Under the pieces are notes generated by a model. That model searched no databases. It was not told the origin of the DNA and saw nothing but the letters and a program-made list of their open reading frames with translations. DNA of 64,000 nucleotides from Apium graveolens (lineage: Eukaryota; Streptophyta; Magnoliopsida; Apiales; Apiaceae), in the NCBI RefSeq assembly GCF_009905375.1, contig NC_133653.1, forward strand, positions 61,507,956 to 61,571,955. Reading direction: 5' to 3'. Positions 46,739 through 57,080 of the stretch are shown here, one piece after another. Numbering within the stretch: position 1 is the first letter of the stretch; the number at the start of each line of letters is the position of its first letter. The position numbers and the translations under genes are program-made.

Positions 46739-49700
46739 ATATATTTCCTGAAAATCTCTGTCATGTAAAGTATGAACAGAGTTATAATATCCAATGAATT
46801 TTGGAAAGGAAAAGAATTTTGGCATAAACCAGATATCTTGCTGATCAGGCAAAGATACCAATAAGTAACCTTTTCTACTGTAGATGGATGAATTCCTCAC
46901 CGGTCATCACCCTGGCCGCATTAGGACCTCGCGCTAGACCGTTACCCGGCCACTCACGCGTTGATGGACTGCCACCCAGCCACTTACACTTTGATAGACC
47001 GTACCCCGGCCTGTCGCTTATGCCGACTCAATTAGATGGGCTTACTTCCCGAACATTGGGCAAGTAATCAATTCATTTATCAAAACAGCAACCTTGTTGC
47101 GAATATAAAATACACCATAGAGCCGGATCCCTCAGGTTTTGAACGAGTATTTAAATCCCCTTTAAAAGGAAGATCTTAAATATAAAAATGAGTTTTGGGA
47201 TCCGCTCTAACTTTTAAAAATCATTTTGAATACTCGAAAACACTTTAAAGAGTGTTTGGAGTGATGCTGATTTAATAAAGTAAATCAGTCCCAATATATT
47301 TAGAAAATGTCTGAATATTATTATTTAAATAATATTCCCATAAAGAATAATCTTTATAAAAATAATTGAAGTAGAAGTATTAAAACTTATACTTGAAATG
47401 AGTATTAAATAACCAAAGATATACTTATATGAAAGTATTATCTTTATTTGAATAATCGAAAATAAGTTTGATTATTGACACCTTATTCTTTAATAAAATA
47501 AAGAATATACCTCAGCAAATAATCGGAGTCATTGATCCTCAAATGAATATTCAAATAATATTTATTAAATAATATAAACTGAGTCATAAGCCTTCGAATG
47601 AATATTCAAATAATATTCAATAAATAATATAAAAGAGTCATAAGCCCTCGAATGAATATTCAAATAATATTCAAATAAATAAATAAAAGGAGTCATACGC
47701 CTTCGAATAATATTCGAAATAATATTCAATAATAAAATAAAGTTAAAGTTATCGAATAAACCTTATTCGATTAATAGTTTGGAAAACTATAACCATATAT
47801 ATATATATATATATCCATATCCATATATACAAAATCTACTCGGGATCCTCGACTCCCGGTTTTAGAAAATATTTTCACCTTTGGGTCCCTATACTAAGGG
47901 TATATGCAAGTTACCGCTATTCTCTAGCATAGGTATTATCAACTGAACCAACAGATATATATTTCAAAAATATGAAACAGGCATGCATATATACCATATC
48001 ACATGCTACAATATATCGCAAGATTTTCTAATTAACCACCATGCATTTATCACAAGATAATGCATATACATATGTATACATCACAACAACAGTATAACGG
48101 GTAGAAAACTTGCCTGAGCGACTTGGGGTGATAAAAGGCTCGGGACGAGTCTGGTAACCTATAAACAACAAGTAAGTTGGAATTAAATCAAAATTACTTG
48201 TAAATCTATACTTTAACTAACTTAGACTCTAACGCTTGTTTTGCGCTCACTGATTCGCTTAAGTCACTCGGGTACCCCTCGGCTCCACCATTTTTAATAA
48301 TTTAACCTTTACGAGTTTTAAAGCGATTCCTTCGCGAGTGTCTTATCAACTGCCTAACACACTCTACATAAATGTTTCATACATTAATTAACCCTTTTTG
48401 GTCTTTAACCTATGTTTCAAAGTAAGGCGAGGGGAAAAGTTTCGTCCGCGAAACGCCGTTACTTGAAACGGTCGTTTCTCCTAAACCGTGCATCGGAATC
48501 GAATGAACTATATATCAAAACGAAGCTCGTAACATGAGCTATCTAAACATGGCAGTGGTCATAATCTATCAGGGGGTTCTCGGGTCCTAATGTTATGCAC
48601 AAAAACAGTCCAAAGAAAATCGGACGTTACGACGGCTATGTTTACGCGATTACCAATGTTTAAACTACTCCAATTAACCACCAACCAACTCATAACCATC
48701 AATACAACAAAACTTCACCTAAACCATACCACATCAGTCCATAATCTCCAAGGTTTTCAACTCAAACAACCACAATCAAGACCTATGAACTATAATCAAG
48801 CTTCAATTACCAAAACACTTCCAAATCAAACCAAACTACTAATAATCACAATCCATGCTTCTCATTTCACAACACCAACCATTAAACTTACTAACAAATA
48901 AAGTAAAGGCTAGGGTTTGAAGTTTATACCTTCCTTGGGAGGTGTTAAGTTGCTAGGAAGCCTTAGGGAGCCTCCTACAAGCTTGATCTTTCCAAAGAAA
49001 TCAAGAACACAAAGTTAGGCTTTGAAGTTTCTAAAAGTCCGATTTAAAGAACTGTAAAAATGAGGGTCTTACCATGATTATTTGGACGATACTTGTGAAC
49101 AAGAGTTGTAGGCCATCTCAATACCTTTCCAATGAGCTATAGAACACAATATTTGAGTGAGAAATGAAGGAGATACAGCAGTTTTAGTGTTCTGGTTCTG
49201 CTTTGGCCGAGAGCATGAAGAACAATGCCTTGATTTCTTTTTGATTTTGATGAAAAATGATTTGCTTGGCTTGGTTGGTTTGATTTTTGTGTTTGTTTTA
49301 GTAAATTACCTAGTTGCCCTTGATTTTGTGTGGTTAAAAAGCCACCACATCTCCTTCCTTCCCATGTCATGCTTGTGTCATCCTCATGATGTCATCCTCC
49401 CCTCCTTGTCCTCTTTCTATTGGTTGGATGACATCATCCCCACTAATCCCCTTGATTAACTTCCTAATCGTTTGCCTAATGACCGCTAATCTGTTATACG
49501 GTTCGCTTAACTTTCGTTTTCGTTTATCGTTTGAGGGATCATACCCGGGATCTTATTACTTAGGTTCCCTTAACCTTTCTCAATATATTATATTCCTTTT
49601 ATGATCCTCTCTTATAATCCTTGAATTTAAATCCTTTTAATCGTGTTACCTTATACTCAATTATTTCGGTATCTGGTGGATTTTCGAGAAAAATCAAAGT

Positions 49701-49877
49701 GTTCAGAATTGGATTCTGACGATCTTTACATACACTTATTTACTTTATGGAATACTAATACGATCTTAGAATATCCATAACAGAACCCCTACATAGTGTG
49801 GCATGAAAAGTTTTCTCAATCAGCAAAAACACTATTCATAAGGGTTTTAAAAATTTCCAAAAATTGGGGTTATTACA
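45746..49877 (-). repeat. 5' LTR of TE9
   Basis: 4132 bp, same layout as 39726-43871. The main differences are (TA)n lengths (longer at 46700, shorter at 47795) and scattered single-base changes, about 1% by eye. Confidence 0.95.
46059..46151 (-). other. Candidate 93-nt LTR exon (TE9 5' LTR copy)
   Basis: Identical in layout to the 40039-40131 copy, with ATG at 46142 and donor-like GTAG at 46055-46058. It is not independent evidence, since the two LTRs are near-identical. Confidence 0.35.
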
Positions 49878-51329
49878 ATCAGCATCTTGATGCAGAGAAG
49901 GTGTTGTAGATAACTCTGGAGTTTGAACAGCATCAGTAACAGGTGTTGTTGAAGGATTAGTTGCTGTTGGAGCTTCTAAGAGAATTACTTCAGGCACAAC
50001 CAAGTTTTGAACATCAGTATCAGCACTTGTGCCTGGATCAACAGGAGACACAGATGGTGTGGTAGCCTTTTCAGAAATAGCTTTCTTAGATGGAGTTGAT
50101 GGAGAAGAAGTGACTGTAGCAAATTCCTTGTCTTGTGAGATCAGAGATTCCTGATCCCCTTCCTTAGCTGCTTCCTCTTCATCATCTGAAACTGGCCTTT
50201 TTGCCCTCTATTTCTTGTATCTCTTTGTTGATTTGGATTCCTTGGGAGGTTCAGGAACTGTCATTCTTCAAATCCTTTTGAGAAGCCTAGATCCCCCAAT
50301 TCCAGAATCCTTCTGAGAAGTCTCTTTCTCAGCTTCACTTACAACAGGTTCTGAAGAAGGAACCTGGTCCTCAGTATCAGATTCATCTCTCAAGGCAATC
50401 TTCCTTCTCTTCTGAAGTGTTTTAGGAACAGTCTTTGTCTTCTTAGATTTAGAAGATGAAGGCTTCACAGTAGGTGTTGAGGGATGAGGTTCCGATGGTT
50501 GAACATCAGGAAAAAGTGCAGTGTACTTAACAGGGTCATAGGTGATTAAGGCTTGTTTGACAGATAAAGATATTAAGAGGGGTCTTAACATAGCCTTCTT
50601 ATTATCAGTAGATAATAAGTCAGTGAAAGCTCTTTTAGCAATTCTGAAGGATGGAATTAAATCACCAAAATTTTGGGGCTGATTACAACAGAACTTATAA
50701 ATAAGCTGACAAAATCTGGCAAAATATACAGTATTTTGATCTTCTGTCATCCTATCCCCAATAAAACCTAAGACAGCACTTGCATAATCAAAATCAGTTT
50801 GATTTATAAGAGCATACCCGATTTGTTGGCTGAATATGGGAATTGCATCAAAATTTGAGCATTTATTGGCGAAAGCCTTGGTAATGCAGTCAAAGAAGAA
50901 ACTCCATTCCCTCCTCATGAAAGATCTCTTCAACTTGCCAAGTTTTGCCAATGTTCCCTCCTATCATAGACTGACCATCATGTTCTGAAGAACTGGTTCA
51001 TCAACCGTAGAATAAACACAGTTCTCAGGTAGCTGCAGTGCTTGTCGAACCGTAGACAAAGTCACAACATACTCATTTTCCCCTGATAAAAAGATAATAC
51101 TCAGGGACCCTTGAGCACCACCATCATCATATACTTCACTCCTCCAGAACTCCAGTACTTGAACTCCAGAGACTGATTCAGGCTCAGTTAAAGCATACCC
51201 AATATCAGGATTAGTGAGAAAGTCCTGAATGAAATGAAGTTCAGAGGGTGCCTCTGACGTGTTGAGTATAGCAGAGATTTTATTAGGAACAAACTTTGCT
51301 CCATGGAAGATTATGTCCTTGGGTGCCAT
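49878..51329 (-). pseudogene. TE7 third (env-like) ORF, 5' part
   Basis: It starts MAPKDIIFHGAKFVP at 51329. The frame has a TGA at 50964-50966 and then continues in register to a stop at 50268. The rest to 49878 is in other frames. The first half looks globular (GYALTEPESV, RREWSFFFDCITKAF) and resembles N-terminal parts of post-pol ORFs of other plant Sireviruses. The second half is Ser/Pro/Lys-rich with a basic patch (KSKKTKTVPKTLQKRRK) and acidic runs. There is no signal peptide or clear membrane helix, so an envelope role is not supported by the sequence. TE9 interrupts it at 49877. Confidence 0.75.
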
Positions 51330-51473
51330 TAAAATTTGAGAGAAATACGGTTGCCTGTATTGTGTTTGAAAAAATGTCTATATGAAAAATTGTCAGTAGA
51401 TGAGAAAGGATGAAAGTAAAGAGAGAGAGATAAAAGAGAAAAGTAAATAAAAGATTTGACAATATTCTCTCTC

Positions 51474-51486
51474 TGTTACTTATACA
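51474..51486 (-). promoter_or_regulatory. Internal TATA-like box upstream of the third ORF
   Basis: The sense strand has GTGTATAAGTAAC, followed by about 145 bases with a strong CT bias (51410-51475) and the ATG at 51329. A TATA box with a pyrimidine-rich leader is the usual form of plant promoters. Inferred only. Confidence 0.35.
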
Positions 51487-51489
51487 CAA

Positions 51490-52040
51490 AAATTAACCGT
51501 TGGGACACCTGTCAGACATGCAGTAATAACGGATAGTTACTAGGCTCGAGAAAACAGTAATCATTACTTACCCACTTGCCTGTTTTCAAGGAAAAACCGT
51601 TCCACTTACCCAGATATTCCATTAATCAAGGTGAAACAGTTTTAATTCAAAATTGAAACCGTTCCCACTTATTTAATTAATTTTCACTGCAACATTAATA
51701 TTCTGAAAAGAAATCAAGTGAAAATGACCAAGATAAATCATATGAGTAAGTACTGATAAAGGAAAATCAGAACTTAAATTAAAACAGAATTTATATGGTC
51801 ATCAGAATATGAATATCTATCAGGATTTATCAATGCATTACAAAGTATCTCAGAGACAAAATCTTGAAACAAAAACAAATTTCATTAATATATCAAGTGA
51901 ATACATGCATGAAATTGAAATTACATCAGCACTTGTACAAGATTTCCCTAAGCTACTAAACCTAACGTCAACAGCCTTTGTCCTAGCTCAAGAAGCAGGG
52001 CAAGGCTGATGATGAAGAAAAATAGGAAGAAGAAAATAAA
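51490..52040 (-). other. TE7 spacer between the small ORF and the third ORF
   Basis: No open frame. It contains three imperfect copies of AACCGTT(C)CCACTTA on the plus strand (51590-51680, with a related AACCGTTGGGAC at 51494), which may be a regulatory or structural repeat upstream of the third ORF. Confidence 0.5.
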
Positions 52041-52310
52041 TCATTTCTTCTTCCTACTCTCGACAAAGAGAATGGCGAGTCGGATGATTCGCTCTTGCTG
52101 GCGGAGAGCTTCCAGCTTTTCCTCCTCCAATCGCTCCAGATGGCGATGGTAATCCATATAGAAGAACAGGAGGTGGGTCAGTACCTCCTGTGGGACAGAG
52201 TCCCATATCTCCTCAGGAATGGCCGTGATGTGCCATTCCTGCTGCCATTCAGCACAGCTTAGCTCCATATTAAATGTTTGGTAATTTAAAAACATATTGT
52301 ATCTGACCAT
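52041..52310 (-). CDS. Small intact ORF between pol and the third ORF of TE7
   Basis: 89 codons from ATG at 52310 to TGA at 52041. It begins MVRYNMFLNYQTFN, has a Trp-rich segment (EWQQEWHITAIPEEIW), then an acidic-to-basic helical stretch (HLERLEEEKLEALRQQERI) likely to form a coiled coil, and ends SRKKK. I do not recognise a family. Unlike the neighbouring gag, pol and third ORF it has no internal stop, but it is short, so this is weak evidence of selection. A TATA-like box lies about 76 bases upstream. It could be an accessory protein of this Sirevirus family or the detached start of the third ORF. Confidence 0.5.
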   Translation of the reverse strand: MVRYNMFLNYQTFNMELSCAEWQQEWHITAIPEEIWDSVPQEVLTHLLFFYMDYHRHLERLEEEKLEALRQQERIIRLAILFVESRKKK

Positions 52311-53743
52311 TGTGTTTTTGAAAGAAAAAGTATGAAGGTAAGTTTATGAGAAAGAATTTGATGGGAAGGCTGATGGGAAGTGGTTGCTTATATAGGCAAG
52401 TGAATGCCAGGAGACGCAAAGGAATTTAATGCTGACAGGTAGAATTAATTCTACCTCGTCTCCCCAGACTTGCAAAAAGAATAACATTCATTGGAAAGAG
52501 AAAACATGGTTTAATGCGCACAAGAAACAAGTAAAAGTGGACTGTTCAAGTACGAATACCATTAACCCTAACCATAGTGACTATTAATCTTCCACTTCAA
52601 CATATTCTAGTTTGAACCGAGACTGTTATCAAATTTTATCCACAGATAAGTCAAGTAAAGAATTTAGACTGTAATATCAGAACTTAGACTTATATCAGAA
52701 CTTAACAGTCATCAGAACATAATTTCTTAACTCGAAAAAGGAATGCCTATCTGAGTAAATCCTCATACAAGTTCTGAGTTATACTCTTCAGAACTTAATC
52801 TTCAGAATATGCAACCAGAACTTGTCCTCAGAATTAGTGCAAAATGACACAATGACTGTTTATCTAAAACAAAATAGACCACCACAGTAATTTTCATCAT
52901 TCAGATGGAGTGATTAGTGTGTGCATCAAGCTAAATAGAAGATAAAGAGTAAAGTCTGATTCACTTCAGTACATCTTAGAAATAAGGCATAACTAAAATT
53001 TTGCTAAAGAGCTGTCATTATCCTGAAACCTATTGATGAATGAGTTCATGCTTGAGTCCACCTCAACTGTTTTGTGCTAATTTTATGCATCTTTTAAATT
53101 CTATTTTACAGTGGCTTCTCAGTGTAAGTGAGTCACGACTGCTTATCAGAATTTATGCTATTATCAGAGTATTTCTCCAGTAATCATAGAGTGTGAAAAG
53201 TCACCAAGAAAATATTTTGCTTTTCTAATGCATATTTACTTAATACCAGCAATGCACTTGGGTCGTCCCTTCCACATTTTTACTCTAGATCTCAAAGGAG
53301 TACCTGATTTTATTCTTTGATCCTTTTGCTTTTTCTTTTGATAAGTGAGGTTTATCAGCACTTAGTACACCCAGCAGTTTTACTAGTATCAGAACTTAAC
53401 AGATGAGTAGCATTATTCTAATTTGTGACTTAGTAATAAGATAAACAAAGTAAACTCAACTAAGCTCAATTATCAGAATTTGCTTATGTCATAAGATTTC
53501 CACAGAAATAATTACTTCTTACATGGGATCATGTGTTTATTGAAGACTACTAGGTCAGTATCTAGCACAGTTATCCTCATAGGATTGAATAGTTACTTAA
53601 ACAGACATATCACTTATCAGAGTTTAGAAACATATATCAGACAACAATCAGTACTTAAATGCATATTTCAATTAATCACAGAATACACAAAGAGATTATA
53701 TTCTGTAAATACTGATCATAAAGTCTGATGCATCAGAACAAAA
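52311..53743 (-). other. TE7 spacer between pol and the small ORF
   Basis: About 1.4 kb without an open frame. Its pol-proximal 900 bp match TE1 1-910. The part at 52660-52830 is dense in TCAGAACTTA-type words on the plus strand. A TATA-like box lies at its left end (52386-52396). Confidence 0.75.
52386..52396 (-). promoter_or_regulatory. Internal TATA-like box upstream of the 89-aa ORF
   Basis: The sense strand reads CCTATATAAGC, about 76 bases before the ATG at 52310, in otherwise mixed-composition sequence. The spacing fits a plant core promoter with a short leader. No experimental or comparative support is available in the window. Confidence 0.4.
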
Positions 53744-56700
53744 CTAGGCATATTTAGAAAAAGAACCTGAAACCATTCCAAGTTCATTTACCAATCTTGT
53801 AAAAGTGGCTTCACACAATGGTTTTGTGAAGATATCTGCTAGTTGTTGATCTGTTGGAACAAAGTGCAATTCCACTGTACCTTCATCCACATGTTCCCTT
53901 ATGAAGTGGTACCTGATGCTGATGTGCTTTGTCATAGAGTGTTGAACTGGATTACCTGTCATAGCAATAGCACTTTGATTATCACAGTAAATAGGGATTT
54001 TGAAATATGTTAACCCATAATCCAGTAACTGATTCTTCATCCAAAGAATCTGTGCACAACAGCTTCCTGCAGCAATATACTCTGCTTCTGCAGTTGATGT
54101 GGAAATTGACTTTTGTTTCTTGCTGAACCAAAAAACCAATCTGCCTCCGAGGAATTGGCAGCTTCCACTTGTGCTTTTCCTGTCAATTTTGCAACCTGCA
54201 AAATCTGCATCTGAGTAACCTATTAGTTTAAAATCTGATTCTCTAGGATACCACAATCCCAGATCAGCTGTTCCTTTAAGATACTTAAAAATTCTTTTCA
54301 CAGCTGTTAAGTGAGGTTCTCTTGGATCTGCTTGAAATCTTGCACAAAGACAGGTAGCATACATGATATCAGGTCTTCTAGCAGTTAGATAGAGTAGAGA
54401 GCCAATCATATCTCTGTAATCAGTAATATCTACTGATTTACCAGTATCCTTATCCAGTTTTGTTGCAGTGGCCATAGGAGTGGATGCACTTGAACAATCT
54501 TGCATTCCAAATTTCTTCAGCAAGTTTCTGGTGTACTTAGTTTGACAAATAAAAGTACCTTCTTCATTCTGCTTGACTTGAAGGCCCAGAAAATAGCTAA
54601 GTTCCCCCATCATACTCATCTGATATCTTGACTGCATCAGTTTGGCAAACTTCTTGCAAAGTCTGTCATTTGTAGACCCAAAAATGATATCATCAACATA
54701 AATCTGGAGCAGAAGTAAGTCCTTTCCATGGTTGAGGTAGAACAGTGTTTTGTCTATTGTTCCTCTCTTGAATCAACTTTCCAAAAGAAACTGAGCTAAA
54801 GTCTCATACCATGCTCTAGGAGCTTGCTTAAGTCCATAAAGTGCTTTATCAAGCCTGTAGACATAATCTGGATGTTTGGAATCTACAAAGCCTGGAGCTT
54901 GTTCAACATATACTTCCTCCTCCAATTCTCCATTGAGAAAAGCACTTTTCACATCCATTTGAAAGACAGTAAACTTTTTGTGAGCAGCATAAGCCAAAAA
55001 TATCCTTATGGCTTCTAACCTAGCAACTGGTGCAAATGTTTCATCATAATCAATTCCCTCCTGTTGAGAATATCCTTTTACAACCAGCCTTGCCTTATTC
55101 CTTGTAATTATGCCATCACTGTCAGTTTTGTTTCTGAATACCCACTTTGTACCAACAACAGATCTATTCTTTGGTCTTGGCACTAGGGTCCAGACTTTGT
55201 TTCTTTCAAATTCATTTAACTCTTCCTGCATTGCTTGCACCCAATCAGCATCTTGAAGAGCTTCTTCCACTTTCTTTGGCTCTGTCTGAGAGAGAAAAGA
55301 ATTGTAAAAACATTCATTTGAAGTACCTGTTCTAGTTTTGACACCTGCATCAGGATTTCCAATTATCAAATCAGGTGTATGTGATTTTGTCCACTTCCTT
55401 GCAGATGGAAGGTTTTCTCTAGAACTGGATGCTCCCCCATGATCCATGCTGCCTTCATTTTCATTTTCTGATGTTCCCCCTGAAACTATGCTCTCTGAGT
55501 TGGATTCTTCAGAATTTAGATTTTCAGCACTATCAGAACTTGGCTTATCATAACTTGACGAATCAGAACTTGAAGAGCCATATGTATGTTCTGATGTTTC
55601 TTGAGATGTGGTAAGATCTTGAGTATGCTCCCCCTACATAGGTGCATCTTCCTTTGACGTAGTCACCACAGTTTTAATAACATCAGAGTTTGATCCATCA
55701 GAGTTTACAGTATCAGGACTTAGACTGTCAGGATTTTCAGTATCAGAATTTGAGTCTTCATTTTCAAATCTCAACTGATCATGGTCAATGAAATCTTCAA
55801 GACCAGTAATCTTCTTGTCATCAAAAGAGACATTGATAGATTCCATGACCACTTTTATTCTCAAATTATAGACTCTGAAGGCTTTTGTGGAAAGTGGATA
55901 TCCAACAAAGATTCCTTCATCAGCTTTTAGATCAAACTTGGATAACTGTTCAGGATGAGTCTTGGGAACAAAACACTTGCATCCAAATACATGAAAGTAC
56001 TTCAGATTTGGCTTCTTTTTCTTCACCATCTCATATGGTGTTTTTCCATGCTTGTTAATGAGTGTTGCATTTTGAGTAAAATAAGCAGTCTGCACAGCTT
56101 CAGCCCAGAAATAGGTTGGAAGCTTTGCTTCTTCAAGCATTGTACGTGCAGCTTCAATGAGAGTTCTATTCTTCCTTTCAACAACTCCATTTTGCTGTGG
56201 AGTTCCAGGAGCAGAAAATTCCTGCTTTATTCCATGGTTTTTGCAGAAAACTTCCATTATCAAATTCTTGAACTCAGTGCCATTATCACTCCTTAAGATT
56301 TTCACAGAATCTTTGACCAATTTATCCAAATGTTTGACATGATCAATCAAGATAGATGCAGTTTCACTTTTTGTGTGCAAGAAATACACCCATGTGTATC
56401 TGGTGAACTCATCCACTATGAACAACGCATATTTCTTCTTTGCAATAGACATGACATTCACTGGACCAAATAGATCAATATGTAGCAGATGATAAGGCTC
56501 GAGAATTGATGATTCAGTTTTGCTCTTAAATGAAGATTTTCTTTGTTTGGCTTTCTGACAAGAATCACAAAGGCCATCAAGAGCAAATACTGACTTTGGC
56601 AGTCCTCTCACAAGATCTTTCTTGACCAGTTCATTTATATTGTTGAAATTTAAATGAGAGAGTTTCTTGTTCCAATTCCAGCTTTCTTCAATTGATGCTC

Positions 56701-57060
56701 TACTCATCATACAAATTGCAGAACCATCAGTACTTGTTGAAAGCTTAGCTTCATAAAGACAAATTGCCTTTAGATTTACTCACAATTTCACAGTGTTCTT
56801 CAAAGAAATCAACATGATAACCTCTGTCACAGATTTGACTTATACTCAGCAGATTGTGTTTAAGTCCTGAGACCGGAGCTACTTCTTTAATTATGACATT
56901 TCCAAGATTGATATTGCCATATCCCAGTGTTTTTCCAATGTTGCCATCTCCATAAGAAACACTTGGGCCAGCTTTCTCCACAAAGTCTTATAACAGGGCC
57001 TTATTTCCAGGCATATGTCCTGAACATACACTGTCCAGAACTAGAATATTTAACCTGTTG
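53744..57060 (-). pseudogene. pol: TE7 pol (protease, integrase, RT, RNase H), interrupted
   Basis: The protease motif near 57040 reads DSV where TE1 has DSG, removing a conserved catalytic-loop Gly, and a stop follows at about 56990. A deletion near 56757 shifts the frame. From 56710 to 53744 the remaining frame is broken only by TAG at 55634-55636 (Gln in TE1) and TGA at 54773-54775. The integrase zinc finger and core (HIDLFGP, LRSDNGTEF, PQQNGVVERKN), the RT box YVDDIIFGS near 54690 and RNase H (SDADFAGCK, AEAEYIAAG) are all recognisable. Less decayed than TE1 but still dead. Confidence 0.92.
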
Positions 57061-57080
57061 CCCTGCAATCACAAAGACCA

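Larger units (their letters stand above)
39726..49877 (-). mobile_element. TE9: chromovirus-type Ty3/gypsy element with 4.1-kb LTRs and 1.9-kb interior
   Basis: The LTRs at 39726-43871 and 45746-49877 are nearly identical. TSD ATCAG (39721-39725, 49878-49882). PBS at 45730-45741 and PPT at 43872-43885 fix the minus strand. The interior keeps only pieces of gag, RT/RNase H, integrase and a C-terminal chromodomain-like region, all with stops. Long LTRs, initiator-Met PBS and an integrase C-terminal extension point to the Tekay/Del-type chromoviruses. It sits in the third ORF of TE7. Confidence 0.93.

Noticed and set aside
49878..51329. Third ORF of TE7 as a true envelope glycoprotein
   Set aside because: No signal peptide, no clear membrane helix and no Cys pattern of a fusion protein; only the position supports the env-like name.
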